64,000 bases of DNA. It comes from Callaeas wilsoni (taxonomy: Eukaryota; Chordata; Aves; Passeriformes; Callaeidae). Below the pieces are notes generated by a model. It did not search any database and was not told where the DNA came from. It saw only the letters and a list, made by a program, of their open reading frames with translations. The translations under genes were made by a program, and so were the position numbers. Every line of letters begins with the position of its first letter. Position 1 is the stretch's first letter. Location of the stretch: the NCBI GenBank assembly GCA_013398955.1, contig VWPU01006181.1:62550-126549 (forward strand), in the 5' to 3' direction. Shown here in pieces: positions 37,721 through 50,006 of this stretch.

Positions 37721-39671
37721 CAAGCTTTTCATCAGGGAGAAACGACCTTTTAACTCCTAGTAACTAAGTAACTGTATTTGCCACTGTATTTTTCTTACTG
37801 AAGGTAATATGTATAGACATACTTATTAAACTGGGAACACAAAAGAATTAAGTATTGTGCTGTCTCTTAGGTGATGCAGAAGGATTAATAAGGCTTCTTG
37901 AGGCTTTTTTTTCATAGAGTGAGCTTGAAGTAAATGGAACTGCTCAGAAAAGTTTGCATTCTGACAGATCGTGTTTTGACATTATAAGGATATTAACAGA
38001 GCCATATACTGTTTACTTTTCTACTCTAACAATCCTACTAATCCTGTAACAATTTAATGGTGAATAAGGAAGATCTGACCAAAGGGCTCTTTGCAGATGC
38101 CTTGTTAAAAGAGATAAGATGAAAAAGTCCTTTAAAGACCCAGGAAGAACTTTATCATCTTCTGCAGTCCTATTTTAGGTAATGAAGCTCCCTGTGACGG
38201 AGAGAATTCTCAACATTTGGGGTTTTTACATCATTTCCCGTAACTGAGAAACACAAAAGGGTTACCAACAAGACCCATAGCTGCTCTTTGGTACAAGACT
38301 AAGTAAAGCATCAGGGACAAAAGCGACTCAGTGAATCATAGATGTGAGAGGGCTGACACAACACAGAGCCTGTCAGACTTTCCTCAGATGAAATTCTGCA
38401 AATAACTCAATCAAAAGAAAAAAGACAATAGATTTTTTTTACAGTGGTATTTTACAGAAAAACATTTATCTTAAAATAGATATTTGCTTGTAACACCACG
38501 AGATGGAATTTCTCCCCATCCCCTCTGGAGCCTTTTCATAACGTACAGCTGAGAAAGTTTTTAATTTGGATTTGAGTTTCCTGCAAAGGCACCCTCGAAG
38601 CTCCCGAAAACCACTGGGGCTTCACTGCAAGGTGTTACATATGTAGTAAACTCAGATACAATTAATTGTTTGCAAGTTCACTCCTGTGGGTTTCCCTCAA
38701 TTCTGAAACACATAAGGAAAAATTTGAGTGTATCCAGAGGTGAAGAAAGAGAAGAGAGAGGGTGGTGTCAGGGGAAGGTGAGGTGCCTACAGCCAGCAAG
38801 GAAAGATGGTGTGTTCTCCAATGACCCAAGTGGTCTAATTTGATTTAAGAAAGTAAATGGAAATAGTCTAGCGTGGCAAAAATCACTCACTATTTCTTGA
38901 AATTATATGATCCCTGGTCTCGCTTTGCACAGAAGGATGAAATGAAAATCAGAGTATCTAATTTGCTTTGTGTTCTACCCACAAGCAACCCATGATCCCA
39001 CTGTGAGCTTCTACTGTAAAGCCCGAGTGCTGTGGACTGTCCATGATGGAAGCAAAACTCTGCTGGAGCTGAGAAAGCATTTCCCCATGAGTATCTCAAA
39101 AAGAACTTTTCAAACTATTCAGGACTTTTCCCACCTGCTTCATGTATCCGCCACAGATGAAAAACTCTCCCATCCCTTGGTCAGGCCTCAAACTTTCCAC
39201 ACAGGTCCCCAGGAGCACCCTGGAGCCCCAGGGCTTCTTCCACCCTCAAGGTCTCTGAGCAAAGAGGGATGTGACCACCCCAGGGAATCCCCAGGGTCTG
39301 GAATCCCAGGCCTGGAAACAGCTTACAGGGATCAAGCTCTCAGGCCATGAGTGGGTTCGGTCAGACCATTCTCGTGCCTTTGGAAATAACACTGGGATTA
39401 ATCTGGCTCCAAGTCTTTGCTCTGTGGAAAGCACAACAGACATTTACAAACAATAACCCACGGAATACTTTCCTATGGAAGTAGAGCCAAGATTCTTGGC
39501 CATGACAAAGAAAAAACAACAACACCTAAAGGGAGAGGAACAACCTTTACAGTACGTTTCTCTCCCAACATTATTTTTACTCAGCAAAAGTCATTCACAG
39601 GCTAATATTTTATTTGCCTCTTATTAAATTTGTCAGTATCAAGTACCCAATAGCCTCGCTGTCTGGAATTA

Positions 39672-39782
39672 TCATGGATTCCCAGAACAGTTTGTGTTGG
39701 AAGGGACCTTAAAGATTATCTAGTTCCAACTCTCCTGCCATGGGCAGGGATCCCACCCACCAGACCAGATCACTGGCCCAAA
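39672..39782 (-). mobile_element. CR1 LINE, short 3' fragment
   Basis: ATCATGGATTCCCAGAACAG is followed by TTGGAAGGGACCTTAAAGAT and 'ctagttccaac', then the 'gccatgggcagggat' and 'cagaccaga' blocks. This is the CR1 3' end in minus orientation, cut after about 110 bp. Confidence 0.92.
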
Positions 39783-40416
39783 TTAAGCCAGTTTGTATTT
39801 TTTAAACTAAGATTGAAATCTGAATTTATCTGATTTTGTGCTGTCAAAGGGAATCAGGGGCTGTACAATGATTTCTGCTTGCTGATAACTTTTTTGTTCT
39901 ACTCCGTTTTTTCCTGAAAGATGGGGATTGTGCTTATTGCAGGGAAAGTTCATTCATAAGGAAGGCAAAATTGGGCACTGTTGCCTTCTGGGGGTGAGGG
40001 AAGCTCTTTCTCTTTAGGTTATGACTCTCACCTTACTGGTATGTCACTACTGGATTTAAGGACTTTGAAATTTTCAGGGAAATAATTTTTTGTTCATATA
40101 TTTGCCTTTTAATCTTCTGATGAAAATTAATGGTTGTTTTTAAAGTTATACAGGCTTAAAGATATGTTTGGTATGAGAGGGCTGCCTTTCAGCTGCATCT
40201 CCCAAGGATTTGCCTATTTCCCACTGGCCTGCTAAACGTGTAAGCAGTTTAAACCCCTTAACAGCTATTTACAACTCTGCACTGTGCTAAAATTGAGAAT
40301 CAATTTATTAGACACTGCTCATAACAGTATAGGACATTCATGGCCAAAATGTTTCCTTTAATGGTACAGTTCCTCAAAGTTATTTTGTCTCAGAATGCCA
40401 AATCTGAAGAAGTATT

Positions 40417-40827
40417 GTGCACATCCAACTTCCCTGGCAATCGATAGGAGCCGCGAGGAGTCGAGACAAATCAGTGTTTGCTCCTAAACTGACAAGACAG
40501 ATCGCTGCGGAGAGGGAGCATCATCACTCTGCCTTACAGAGGGGATGGGGACGTGAAGTGGCTCAAGGTCATGAGGAAAATCCTTTGGTGAGGCTGAGAT
40601 CAGTACCGAGGCCTCGGGAGCCACAGCCCAGGCCCATTAGCTCTGGCACAGCTCATAACTGGCACAAAAGCCAATATAGTAAATTGGAGCGCAATAAAAG
40701 CGCTCAGCCTCTCGCCATGTTCCCTGTAAACGCTGAAGTCAAACGGCCACACACAAACTCAAGGGGACACAAAGTATTTCTGGTAGGTTTTCGACAGCTT
40801 AACATGTTTTATGTGGCCAATACTTGA
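40417..40827 (+). other. CpG-enriched 136-codon open frame, uncertain
   Basis: This stretch has about 15 CpG dinucleotides in 360 bp, clearly more than its flanks, and one frame stays open for 136 codons. The translation is rich in Arg, Gln, His and Ser with no hydrophobic segment and no domain I recognise. Its middle overlaps a MIR-like tract (40525-40610). An inverted repeat GAGCGC/GCGCTC at 40687-40705 encloses AATAAAA. The 12-mer GGAGCCGCGAGG at 40447 recurs at 41759. It may be a decayed CpG island or regulatory element. I see no good splice sites framing it, so coding is unlikely. Confidence 0.25.
40525..40610 (-). mobile_element. Possible MIR/L2-like remnant
   Basis: CTTACAGAGGGGATGGGGA, then GTGAAGTGGCTCAAGGTCAT, then AGGCTGAGATCAG parallel the MIR complement phrases 'ttacagatgaggaaa', 'aagtgacttgcccaaggtca' and 'agagctgggattcg' in the right order and nearly the right spacing. 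Divergence is high. Confidence 0.4.
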
Positions 40828-41058
40828 AATTCCCCCCAAATTTCCTTTATTTTCAATGGGAAATGACCTGTTGACCTTCCAAAATGCTTTATCATAGAAA
40901 TACAGTAGGTGGACAGAAGGAAGGTCAATCCTGAATTAGCTCCATTAGAGAAAGGATTTATTTTCCAATTGTTCCTACTTCTTCCTAGACCATTTCTGTA
41001 GCCTAATAAGATAATTCTGGCTTTGGAAGTGGCTCTTTTCTCCCAATATATTTCCTCC

Positions 41059-41091
41059 TTTTTTTTTTTTTTTTACTTTTTTTTTATTTTT
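41059..41091. repeat. T-rich tract (T16 plus T9)
   Basis: Two T runs broken by AC and then by an A. Simple sequence. Confidence 0.9.
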
Positions 41092-44000
41092 GTGCCATAG
41101 GCATACTGCCTCAGAAGTCCGGGAATATTGTGGAAGTACCATTTTGTTGATTTTTCATTGGGTTTGTACTGCACCTCTTTGAATAGTTTGCTGGGAAAAG
41201 TCATCAAGGTAGTCAGATTTCTGATTTTGTCTACAAATGTGTTTCCCTGGAAGGTTTGTATTGACTTTTTTGGGACTTTCTTCCCGGATGAAGTGTCTTG
41301 TCACCTAGCAGATGGAAGTTTAGTGCTGGACCTTGCCAGTCCACTGCAGACATGGACATTGTATTTAACAAGGTTTGCAGTATATGGTGCTTGTTTAATG
41401 ATTTCTAAGTTTTTTTCAAAATAGTGTATTTTACCATCAGTTATGACCTTTATTAATGTCACCGTGGCAGCTACATTATATGTTTTGCCTCAGGTAGAGA
41501 TTATTTACGGTGAAATCTGAAAAAACGTGGATTAGATTGAAGAATATTTTTATCTGCCTTTGAAACAGCAATAAAACCATGCGTTAATGCATGCAATTGT
41601 TTGTACAGCTTTTCTAGGAAGAGTTTTGTACGTTAAGCTCTTAGGAGATTTACTTAATGAGAGTATGTACTCATTTGCTTCTTTCTGACACATCTTATTT
41701 TGATTATTCTGACGTCTATTACTTTGATTGCTGTGTTCACACTGCATGGCATCCACGGGGAGCCGCGAGGGAATATTCTACATATTGAAGGGGAAAAAAA
41801 AAATTGATTGCCTAATATAGCTGAGGGATTGTAGTAGTCTGCTCTGCTCCTTTTGCTGGTTTTATATTAATTCATCGATTGAGAACGAGTTTGCTTATTC
41901 CCCTATTTTTTTTTTTCCAACAAAGCAGCTTCCACGAGCTGGATAGCAAATTATCTGCATACCACAATAATGTAATGCATCTCCTGTGGTAGCTGAAGTG
42001 TTTTACAACTCAACTGTCCCTTGGCAGCTTTGTGTGCTGACTGTTTCAGTAAATGCCCCCTCCTGCAGTATTTGCTAATCATTTCAGTAGCTCCTGCACT
42101 TCCCCCAAACTGGTGGATAACCCAGCTTTTCCTCCTCCTCATGCTAATAAGGAGAGGCATAACATCCCCCAAACTTACTTTCTCTCCATTTTTTAAATGG
42201 CTGATCAATTTATGCGCAATTTGTCTCGGAAGGCAAAAGTCTCTGGAAAAAAAATGAATCTACAAGATGATACAGAGACAAGAGGGTTCTCAGAAGTTCC
42301 TGAATGAGCTCTCTAATGAGTTTAATGGTAAATACAAAAAATTACTTGGGATCTGAGCTAGACAATTCCTTTACAGAAAGGAGCCTGTCTTATGTCAACA
42401 TTTTCTTCCTTTTCATCTCCATCTGAAATTGTATTTTTCTGATGTTTGACCGTCATCCAAACTTACCACGGAATTTTATCTCACTGATTTCCTACAGGTC
42501 TATATGAAGAGCAAAGGAAAGTAAGATTCAACCAGTGGCTTATTTAACACCTAAGCTAATGTTTTGTTATTCATAACCTAATAATTAAAAATTTCTTTGG
42601 AATTAGCATTATTAGCATTCACTGCATCCATTGGATGTGTTATTTGTTGATCTGGTCCAGGTACCAGAACAGACCAATTCACAAACATCTTTCAGAGATT
42701 ACTTTAATCTTCTTTGTCCCTTTCCTCCAATTATTTACTTTATAATCAACCATGGACTTGCTATAAAACTAGTTGTCTGTGACTCAGCCTCCCTCAACAG
42801 CACAGCACAGATACTTTGATTCACTCAAGCTACCTTATCATTAGCTCAGTTCTTTTCTTAATGGACTAGAGAAAACAAAAAAAATTCACAGCGCTATTTG
42901 TTCTGTTTTTGTATTAGATGTTAAGATTAAAGCTAGCAACAAAGACAAAAACAGGATGAAATCTAATTAATTCCTTGGTTTTCTTTTGCAAGAAACACAA
43001 GGAAAATGAAGAGGAGGCTATTTCCTCTTGACTCTTCACAGTATTTCCACTGTACCTGCAACTCACTTTTCAAATGCTAAAATACATGAACTTTTGATTT
43101 TCTGAATGTGTATAAAGCAGAATAAAGGCCAAAGAAATCTATCCTTTTCCCTTAGCTAGCCCAGAAACATCCCAGAAGTTTTTCCTCCAGCAAACTCTTG
43201 TGAGTGCCAGTGGACTCACACACCCACATCCCATAACCTTCCTGAAGCGTTTGGGCTTCTTTTCTCCTATATTATCCTTTAAAAGTCTCACTGATAATTG
43301 TTAAATATAGAAAATCTCTAGTTTCAGATAATTTTCAGTCTTTTGCCTGGTTTGGCTGTTTCAATTGATCATGCAACAGAAACTCACTGGGAAAGTGCCT
43401 CACAGCTCCAGTACCTGGAGCAAGGGTGCGTTTGGGTGATCCTCCCCTCCCCAGGTGCTGGTACCTGTTCAGGGACAGGACCTGTGGCTTCTGCCCAGAC
43501 AGGACTCGCTTGTGCCCCTCAGCACATCCCTCCCTGCACAGCACCAGCAGGGTCCTGCCCGCTCACACACCTCAGAGGAAGGCAGGTTTGGTATTCCCTT
43601 ACGGGATCACAGCCAAAGAGCACGAGCATGTGGAAGTTGTCAGTCTTGGACGTGGGGGGATGAGGTCTGACTTAATCCCTGTCCCTGGTGTGTGCTTGTG
43701 TGAAGGCATTAGGCTCAAAGATACTGAAGTACTTCAGGACAGCTGGATTGGGGCTGCAGGTGATCCCAGCACAACCCATACATCTCCCAGAGGAATTTTA
43801 CAACTCTTTTCTCCTCTTGACATGATTGCTGCCTTGCAGTACAAACAGCTCTGACATAAATCATAAATCTACTACCCACCCCACTCTCTCTCTGCTTCTT
43901 CACGTTTCCCCAATAACTGATAACTTAATCATGAAAATCCCCCACAGTTATTCCTGCTGCTTCCTAATGTCTGTTATCCACTAAGATTTCTTGTTCTGTT

Positions 44001-45572
44001 TGCTATTACCTCTACTCTGCATGGGTGTGGAGACACTTCCTCTCATTAATACACCTCTGACAATGTTATTCATCTGCTGTTCCCAAACAACTTCATCTTC
44101 TGTCTTAGATCTGAGCTTGCAGCTTTCTTCCTCCTCGGAATACTGAGCACCCCCATTAGGCACTGGAATGATGTGAGCGGACCTGGAGAGCCCTCCTTGG
44201 TCAGCCCCACACTGCTCCCAAGGACCCTGGCACAGAAACACTCACAAGGGCAAAAAACTCTGCTGGAAGAAGGCAGAAGCTTCTTCACCACTCAGAAAAG
44301 CCAGTGGCAGAGACCCTAAATACCTGTATACACGATGATTAGTTGGAAAACAAGCAGTTCTGGAAACAGAAAATCTGGGGTTTGTGGTAGCATCAGGTTT
44401 TATTTTTTTAAGACCTTTAGCAGACAACTTTTTGTTGTTTTCAATGGGCTAAATTCAGTATGGAACTAAAACACTGCAGTGCTGGAAAACGTGGCACAGG
44501 TGGCCATGTGGGGACATAAGCACAGGAAACATCCCTTTGGCCACCACAGTTATCCCTGCTTCACGTCATTATCACAGCAATTAGTGCTGCAGAAATGCTG
44601 TGAGAAAAAATATGGTCACGAAAAATAAACCTCACAAATCCACCCAATAAGGGGAGTTTTTGCCTCTGAACTCCATCACTGCTGCTACAGCCCAAGTCCT
44701 CACTGTGATTATCTGCACAGCACCTTACAGGATATATGGCTTCCCAAAGAATCCTGCTTCAGCATGAGTAACTGCTGCTGGTCCACACACACAGGCTTTC
44801 TTCTGTCTGATTGCTTTAACAAATACAAACATTTAAAAATTTGCTTTTCCATTGAGACATAACCAGGAAAAGCCCAAAGTGTTAACTGATAGTCTGGTAT
44901 TTTGTTAGTCTCTACTGACAGGAAGGATGCTGTGTTTTAGGATACAGGAACTGGATCAATCTCTTCTCTCACTGACAGGTGCCCTCAGAACTGCTCCATC
45001 GATTATGCCAGAGAGAATATCTTATCTGAACTGCTTCACTTTCTATTAGTAATTAAATACATCTTGAAATGAGGGCTTTGGTGTCAGTCTCCCCTGTGTT
45101 CAGTAAAGGTATAAAGACCTGTGACAGACAGCAGCTTCAATCATTCTATGGCATAATGTATACATGCTATTTATAAAAATAATAATAAAGTAATTCCTGT
45201 ACAATTAGATGAGTAGATAGATTAATCATCAATTGATCAATACATGTTATTTTGGTCAAACCTTATGCCCAAGTGCACGAGCCTTCAAATTCCTCCCTTC
45301 CTAATGCAAAACCTACACTAACAAAGGAATTTGCATTCAAATTTCTATGAGAAGTTTCATTAAGGGTATATAAAATAAACAACACTTAAAATCCCTGATC
45401 AACTCTAAGCTGAGTATATTTTTTTTAAAGAAGAATTAATAAGTTGAATAAAGGGGGCAATAAATTTCAATATTAGTAATGACACTTGTTCGTGAGTCTC
45501 CAGCAGTGCAGAAAGGAGTGATTTCTGTTCATTTGTGCTTGGGAAACAATGCCTTAACACACCAATTTTCAA

Positions 45573-45588
45573 TTTTTTTTTTTTTTTT
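45573..45588. repeat. T16 homopolymer
   Basis: Sixteen T followed by AATC. No retrocopy body or exon adjoins it. Confidence 0.9.
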
Positions 45589-47822
45589 AATCAAAGGCCC
45601 TTTCCTGCCAAAAGAAAGCCATGGATGGTCCTGCATCCCCTCTTGTTTTATGCTTAAGGCAAGGCATAAGGCAACTAGATATTTTGCATAAAGACAAAAG
45701 GATAAAGTGAACTTAAATTCTGCTTTACAAAGAGCTCCATTTTGCTAAAAGGGACAGGAGTCCTTACTTTGGGAGGATCTGGAATGGCCCTGGAGCTGGG
45801 GCAGCGGGTACCCACTGGCACCCAGCAGACAGGGATATATTGGAGTAAATTCTGTGCCAAGGGCTGGGTGTCTCTTGGGTTATTTGTTACATGAACTGAA
45901 ATCTGACATCTTAAGAGCCCTCATAACTTGAATAATATTTCAGCCTATAAGATATGCTTGGGAACACCCATTCTCTAATATCAGAGGCTCTGAGCAAGGG
46001 GCTGGCAATATATTCCCTGCATCCAGTGTGAGCAGCTGTGGATTATGGAGGCTGTTCTTGATCTTGCTCTTTATTCATATCCAATAACTTCTTCAAGGCC
46101 ACGAGCTTATTCCTGCTCTTTAAAGCTGCCTTCATTTCCTAAAGTGTTGCCTAGCACTAAAGTGCTCTGTTAAGCTACTGCCATGTTTTTCCATTCTGGT
46201 AGGAATTATTGTTCTATATAGTTTGATTTTAAGAGTGCCTTCTGGCATCCATTTGGGGAAAAGGCACTACATAAAAGCAAAATCAATACGAGGGACAGTT
46301 ATATTTCCTGAGCTTTTTCATTAGCTGTAAAATATATACATTTGAGGAGGGAGGAGGAAAGAATGTCATTTCAACCCAAACTGAAGGAGGACAAGACAAA
46401 GCGTGGGAGAACTTGCATAGATGTTCACTGATGGGAGCACAGACCATGCACCTTTGCTGGGCACGGGCAGATCTCTGCTCTCACTACATCCAAACACCCC
46501 TACAGACACTGGCCTCTCCTGTGACAGCATCAAGCCACTGGAAAAATGCAGAAATATATGTATTTTGAAAAGAAATTGATCTCTTGACTTGTTCTCAATT
46601 TTCATTAAAGCCAAACAGACCATTGGCTGAATATTCTCAGGTAAATTATGCCTTTGTTCAGCACAAGAATTTGGCTTGGCACTATTTTGTTGTTCCTTTC
46701 TGCATTCTTTCTGAAATCCTCACTGAACTGCACCCATGTTGTCTTTGCTCTTTTCTCCCCAAATATCCCAAAATATTAATCTTTCTACCTGAGCAGACTG
46801 TCCTTGGATAAAGTCCTCTTCTCTTCACTTGATATATTTTCTAAGATTTGCAAGCAAAGAGCTAGAACAAATTCTGTATTTCTACAATTTTGAACTTAAA
46901 GGTATTGCAGTAAGTTTTCATCAGAACCAAATCATTGCTTCTTTGTTAAAGCCCAACTAAAAAATTAAAATTCAAAGTGCTAAATTAGCCAGTGTTCTGA
47001 CACAGGTTACTAAACCAGAAAGGCAAACGTCTTATTTTAGCTTGGAGTAAAATTTCAAATCACAGTGTCTATTCAGTATCAGCATGCAATTATGGGAGTG
47101 AGGAATTGCACACAAGCCCTTTTTTCCCCCCTCTTTTTTTAATACAGGCCTTCTATAATGGCATTTTCATTAGCAGGAAATACCTGTTGTCTGTAGAAAA
47201 ATAATTTGTCTTACTTTTTGAAAACTAAATTACCCTCTCTAAAAGATTAGCTGAAAAACACTGTATAAATTCATAAGCATTCCAGGTTAAATAACAAAGT
47301 TTCGCTCCTTTCTGGTGACCCCTAGTGATGCATTTTGTGAGAGAGTTCAAGAGTCAACACAACATGTTATTTATTTCTGAAACGCAGATAAGGCATCTGG
47401 AAGATTTTATCTCTGTGATTTTGCCACTAGCTCATAATTCAGGGAACTGGAAAATAAAGGCCCAGAAAACTTATCAGTGTGTGACTGTTGGTTTGAAACC
47501 CAAGTGGAGCTGTGGAGGAAGGTGAGCTGGCAGTAACAGGCAGCACCAAGCAGCAGAACAGCGTTTGTGGGACAGCCACAGCCTACAAGCAATGTCTTGG
47601 GTTCAAGGTACAGCTTACATGATGGGCTTACCATCAAGAAGTTTCACACCTCTCGCCTCGTATTTGCCTGTTTGCCTCATGATCTCAGTGTTGTTATTTA
47701 AAGAAGCTCCCATCCTGTTCTGGCTTCTTCTCAGGGCTCTCAGTGAGGTAAGCTAGAGAAGTAAACAAGAATAGGGCAGCAAAACCAGGGGAAAAGCAGC
47801 AGTTGAGTAGAAGTTCATTTTT

Positions 47823-48511
47823 ATGATCACAGTTATCTGGTACAGAGATCAGAACCTCTTTCAAACCCGTTTCATGAGGGTGCATCAGCAGGATGCCTCT
47901 CCCCCTGTGTGCCCCACCTTTCTATTCCACGACTGCGAGGCAGAGCTTGCTGCACCTGCAAATCCAGCAGGAGAGAGCTCCTTGCAGTGCAAGCGCTGCT
48001 GCACTCCCGGGAAGGGCTGCCAGAGAGAGCAGGAGCCTCCAGCCAGCTCTGCCCTGCTCCTGCAGTCGCGCTCTGTGGCCCACTCAAACCAGAGACATCC
48101 GTACGCCCGAGCCGCTCTGCTCCAGCCAAGGATTGTAAGAGCAGCTTCAGCAAAAGCTTTGGGTGCTGTTGTGCCTCCTGTCCCTGTTCAGGGACTCTGC
48201 TTCCTCCTTGCCCTGCCCAGAGCCTGCCTCGTCCCACCTGCTGCTCTTCTCCAGCTCCTGCTCAGTCTTTGCCTTGGACATTTTGTCCCTCTCAGAACCC
48301 TCTCTCCAGAGGAAAAGGGTAGGAAAGCATCTCTTGCTTCATCTCTAATCATAGCAACAAGGAAGAAGTTTACATTTTTAGCAGTTCTTTTGCGTGTCTC
48401 AGGACCCTGCTCTAACAGTTGAGTCTTGGTTTGATACCAAACAAAGATGGAAGAGTGTGTGTCTAATTTTAAACTCATGTTGTGAACCCTGCAATACCAT
48501 GTTAAATTCAA
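47823..48511. other. GC-rich pocket with overlapping open frames
   Basis: Within 690 bp the plus strand has frames of 199 (47823-48422) and 137 codons (47909-48322), and the minus strand has 121 (47872-48237) and 107 codons (48188-48511). Several registers open together point to GC-rich, stop-poor composition rather than one selected frame. The 199-codon translation is Ala/Leu/Pro-rich with Leu-rich stretches toward the C-terminus and no domain I recognise. A spliced exon inside cannot be excluded. Confidence 0.3.
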
Positions 48512-49988
48512 GGCCGTTGGTCCTGTCCAGCTCCACTGATTTTTACTGGGAGCAGAACAGCCATACAGTGAACAGAGTTAGGCTCATTTTCTCATTGTAG
48601 CAGCTGTCCTCAAACTCATTTTCATTAAAAAAACATTGAGACCAGCCTTACATGTCACAGGTTTCCTTTTGCATAGTTTTACATTTTTTTCTCCTAAATC
48701 AAACTACTGAAAAAATAACATACATCATCTTAATATTTGTATTACTAACGCAAAGGAAGGCAAGAAAATTTCCCTTCTCTTTTTATAGCAGAAAATTTAT
48801 TGCAGCTTGCCAGGATCTGGAGTGATTAAGTCATATTAAAGACATTTCTGTCTTCTGAAGTCTTATATTTGGTTAAAGAACACGTTTTGATTTTGTATGT
48901 GACAATATTTCTTCACTGTAATACAAATATTTCTGTCCTTCCCGAATGGGTCACGATGAAGTCAATAAAATATGCACAGAAGAAATGCAAGCAGCATTTG
49001 GCTCAATATAAAGATTGATAATGTAACCACCTAAAAAAAGTACTTTTTATCATCATAAGTCTCTCCTGGTTTTTCATAGTTTTCAGTGAGCAAAACAATC
49101 CATCATGCTTGAACTTCATACACATTCCTGGAGCCAGCATTTAGTGCAAGTCAATTTTTAATTATGATATTTTTATAAAACCTACAATTTATTTCCTGAC
49201 TTTGTAAAACGCTTTGAACAGCAAGTCATCGATATAAATTATGTAAATCTCGAGGGACCCCAAATTCATTAATCTGACTGGATTTCACAGCAAAGCAGAA
49301 TACAGCACAATGGCCTCCTCTCCCTCTGATAGCCCAGAGCAGCAAAGATGGGTACAGCAGTGAGGCACAGTGGGAAATCCTCATTTTGCTTTACAACAGT
49401 GTGATTTTTAACCTTTTAAATTAAATGCCCATTATGCTTAGAATACCTGTTCCACTCTCACATTTAGGGCCAAAGGAAAAGGGGTCTTTTAACTGTGAAA
49501 GGAGAACAAAGGTTCTCATCTACAGTACTGAACAAAGAGCAATGAACCCCTGCCCCAAAATACTGAGCTTTACAGTCAGCCTGTCCATGAACATGTTGCT
49601 ATCCCATTCCTACAGAAATCCACAGCCAATCCTGCTGGCAGCAGGAGGAAATCTGCCCAGGAGGGCTGAGAGCAGCAGCAGCCCCTTGGGAGCAGCAGCC
49701 TCCTGCTGGTTTCCCCCCGACCTTCTGCTTTGAAGAGAAGCCAAAAAAGTCTCTTTTGCCAAACCCCTTCCCCATGGCCTTTTACTGCTACAGAGCTGCT
49801 AGAATGGTCTTTCCCCCAACCTGTGTGAAGCACAAACTCTCTTTTCTCCTTCGCTTTGCCCATTGCTGCTCTTTTCTCAGGTGCCCCCAGCCGGGAACTC
49901 CGGCAGCCTGCGAGGCAATCTCACCCCTCCAGACCCAGCACCTGCCCCTCTCACTCAAATTGTTTGTCTGTGCCTCCTTTAAAACCTC

Positions 49989-50006
49989 TTTTTTTTTTTT
50001 TTTTTT
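49989..50006. repeat. T18 homopolymer
   Basis: Eighteen T, then GGTTTTCCAG. This is the longest pure T run seen in the window. Confidence 0.9.

Larger units (their letters stand above)
36651..40416. other. Intron-like AT-rich stretch after the candidate exon
   Basis: AT-rich and stop-rich from the donor onward. It contains a GATA-motif cluster at 37620-37720 and a CR1 copy at 39672-39782. The longest frame (38970-39350, 126 codons) has a Pro/Ser-rich C-terminal half and no recognisable domain. If 36554-36650 is a real exon, this would be part of its first intron. Confidence 0.5.
40828..47822. other. Non-coding stretch, about 7 kb
   Basis: AT-rich with T runs at 41059-41091 (T16, then T9) and 45573-45588 (T16), and a less AT-rich pocket at 43.4-44.3 kb. 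That pocket carries overlapping frames of 106 and 142 codons (43343-43663 and 43426-43854) in different registers, which again suggests composition. I found no named repeat and no supported exon. Confidence 0.6.

Noticed and set aside
43343..43854. 106- and 142-codon frames near 43.4-43.9 kb
   Set aside because: Different registers over the same moderately GC-rich DNA, featureless translations.
47435..47520. MIR-like wording (GGGAACTGGAAAATAAAGGC)
   Set aside because: One weak anchor only, and the expected 'aaggtcacacag' part is missing.
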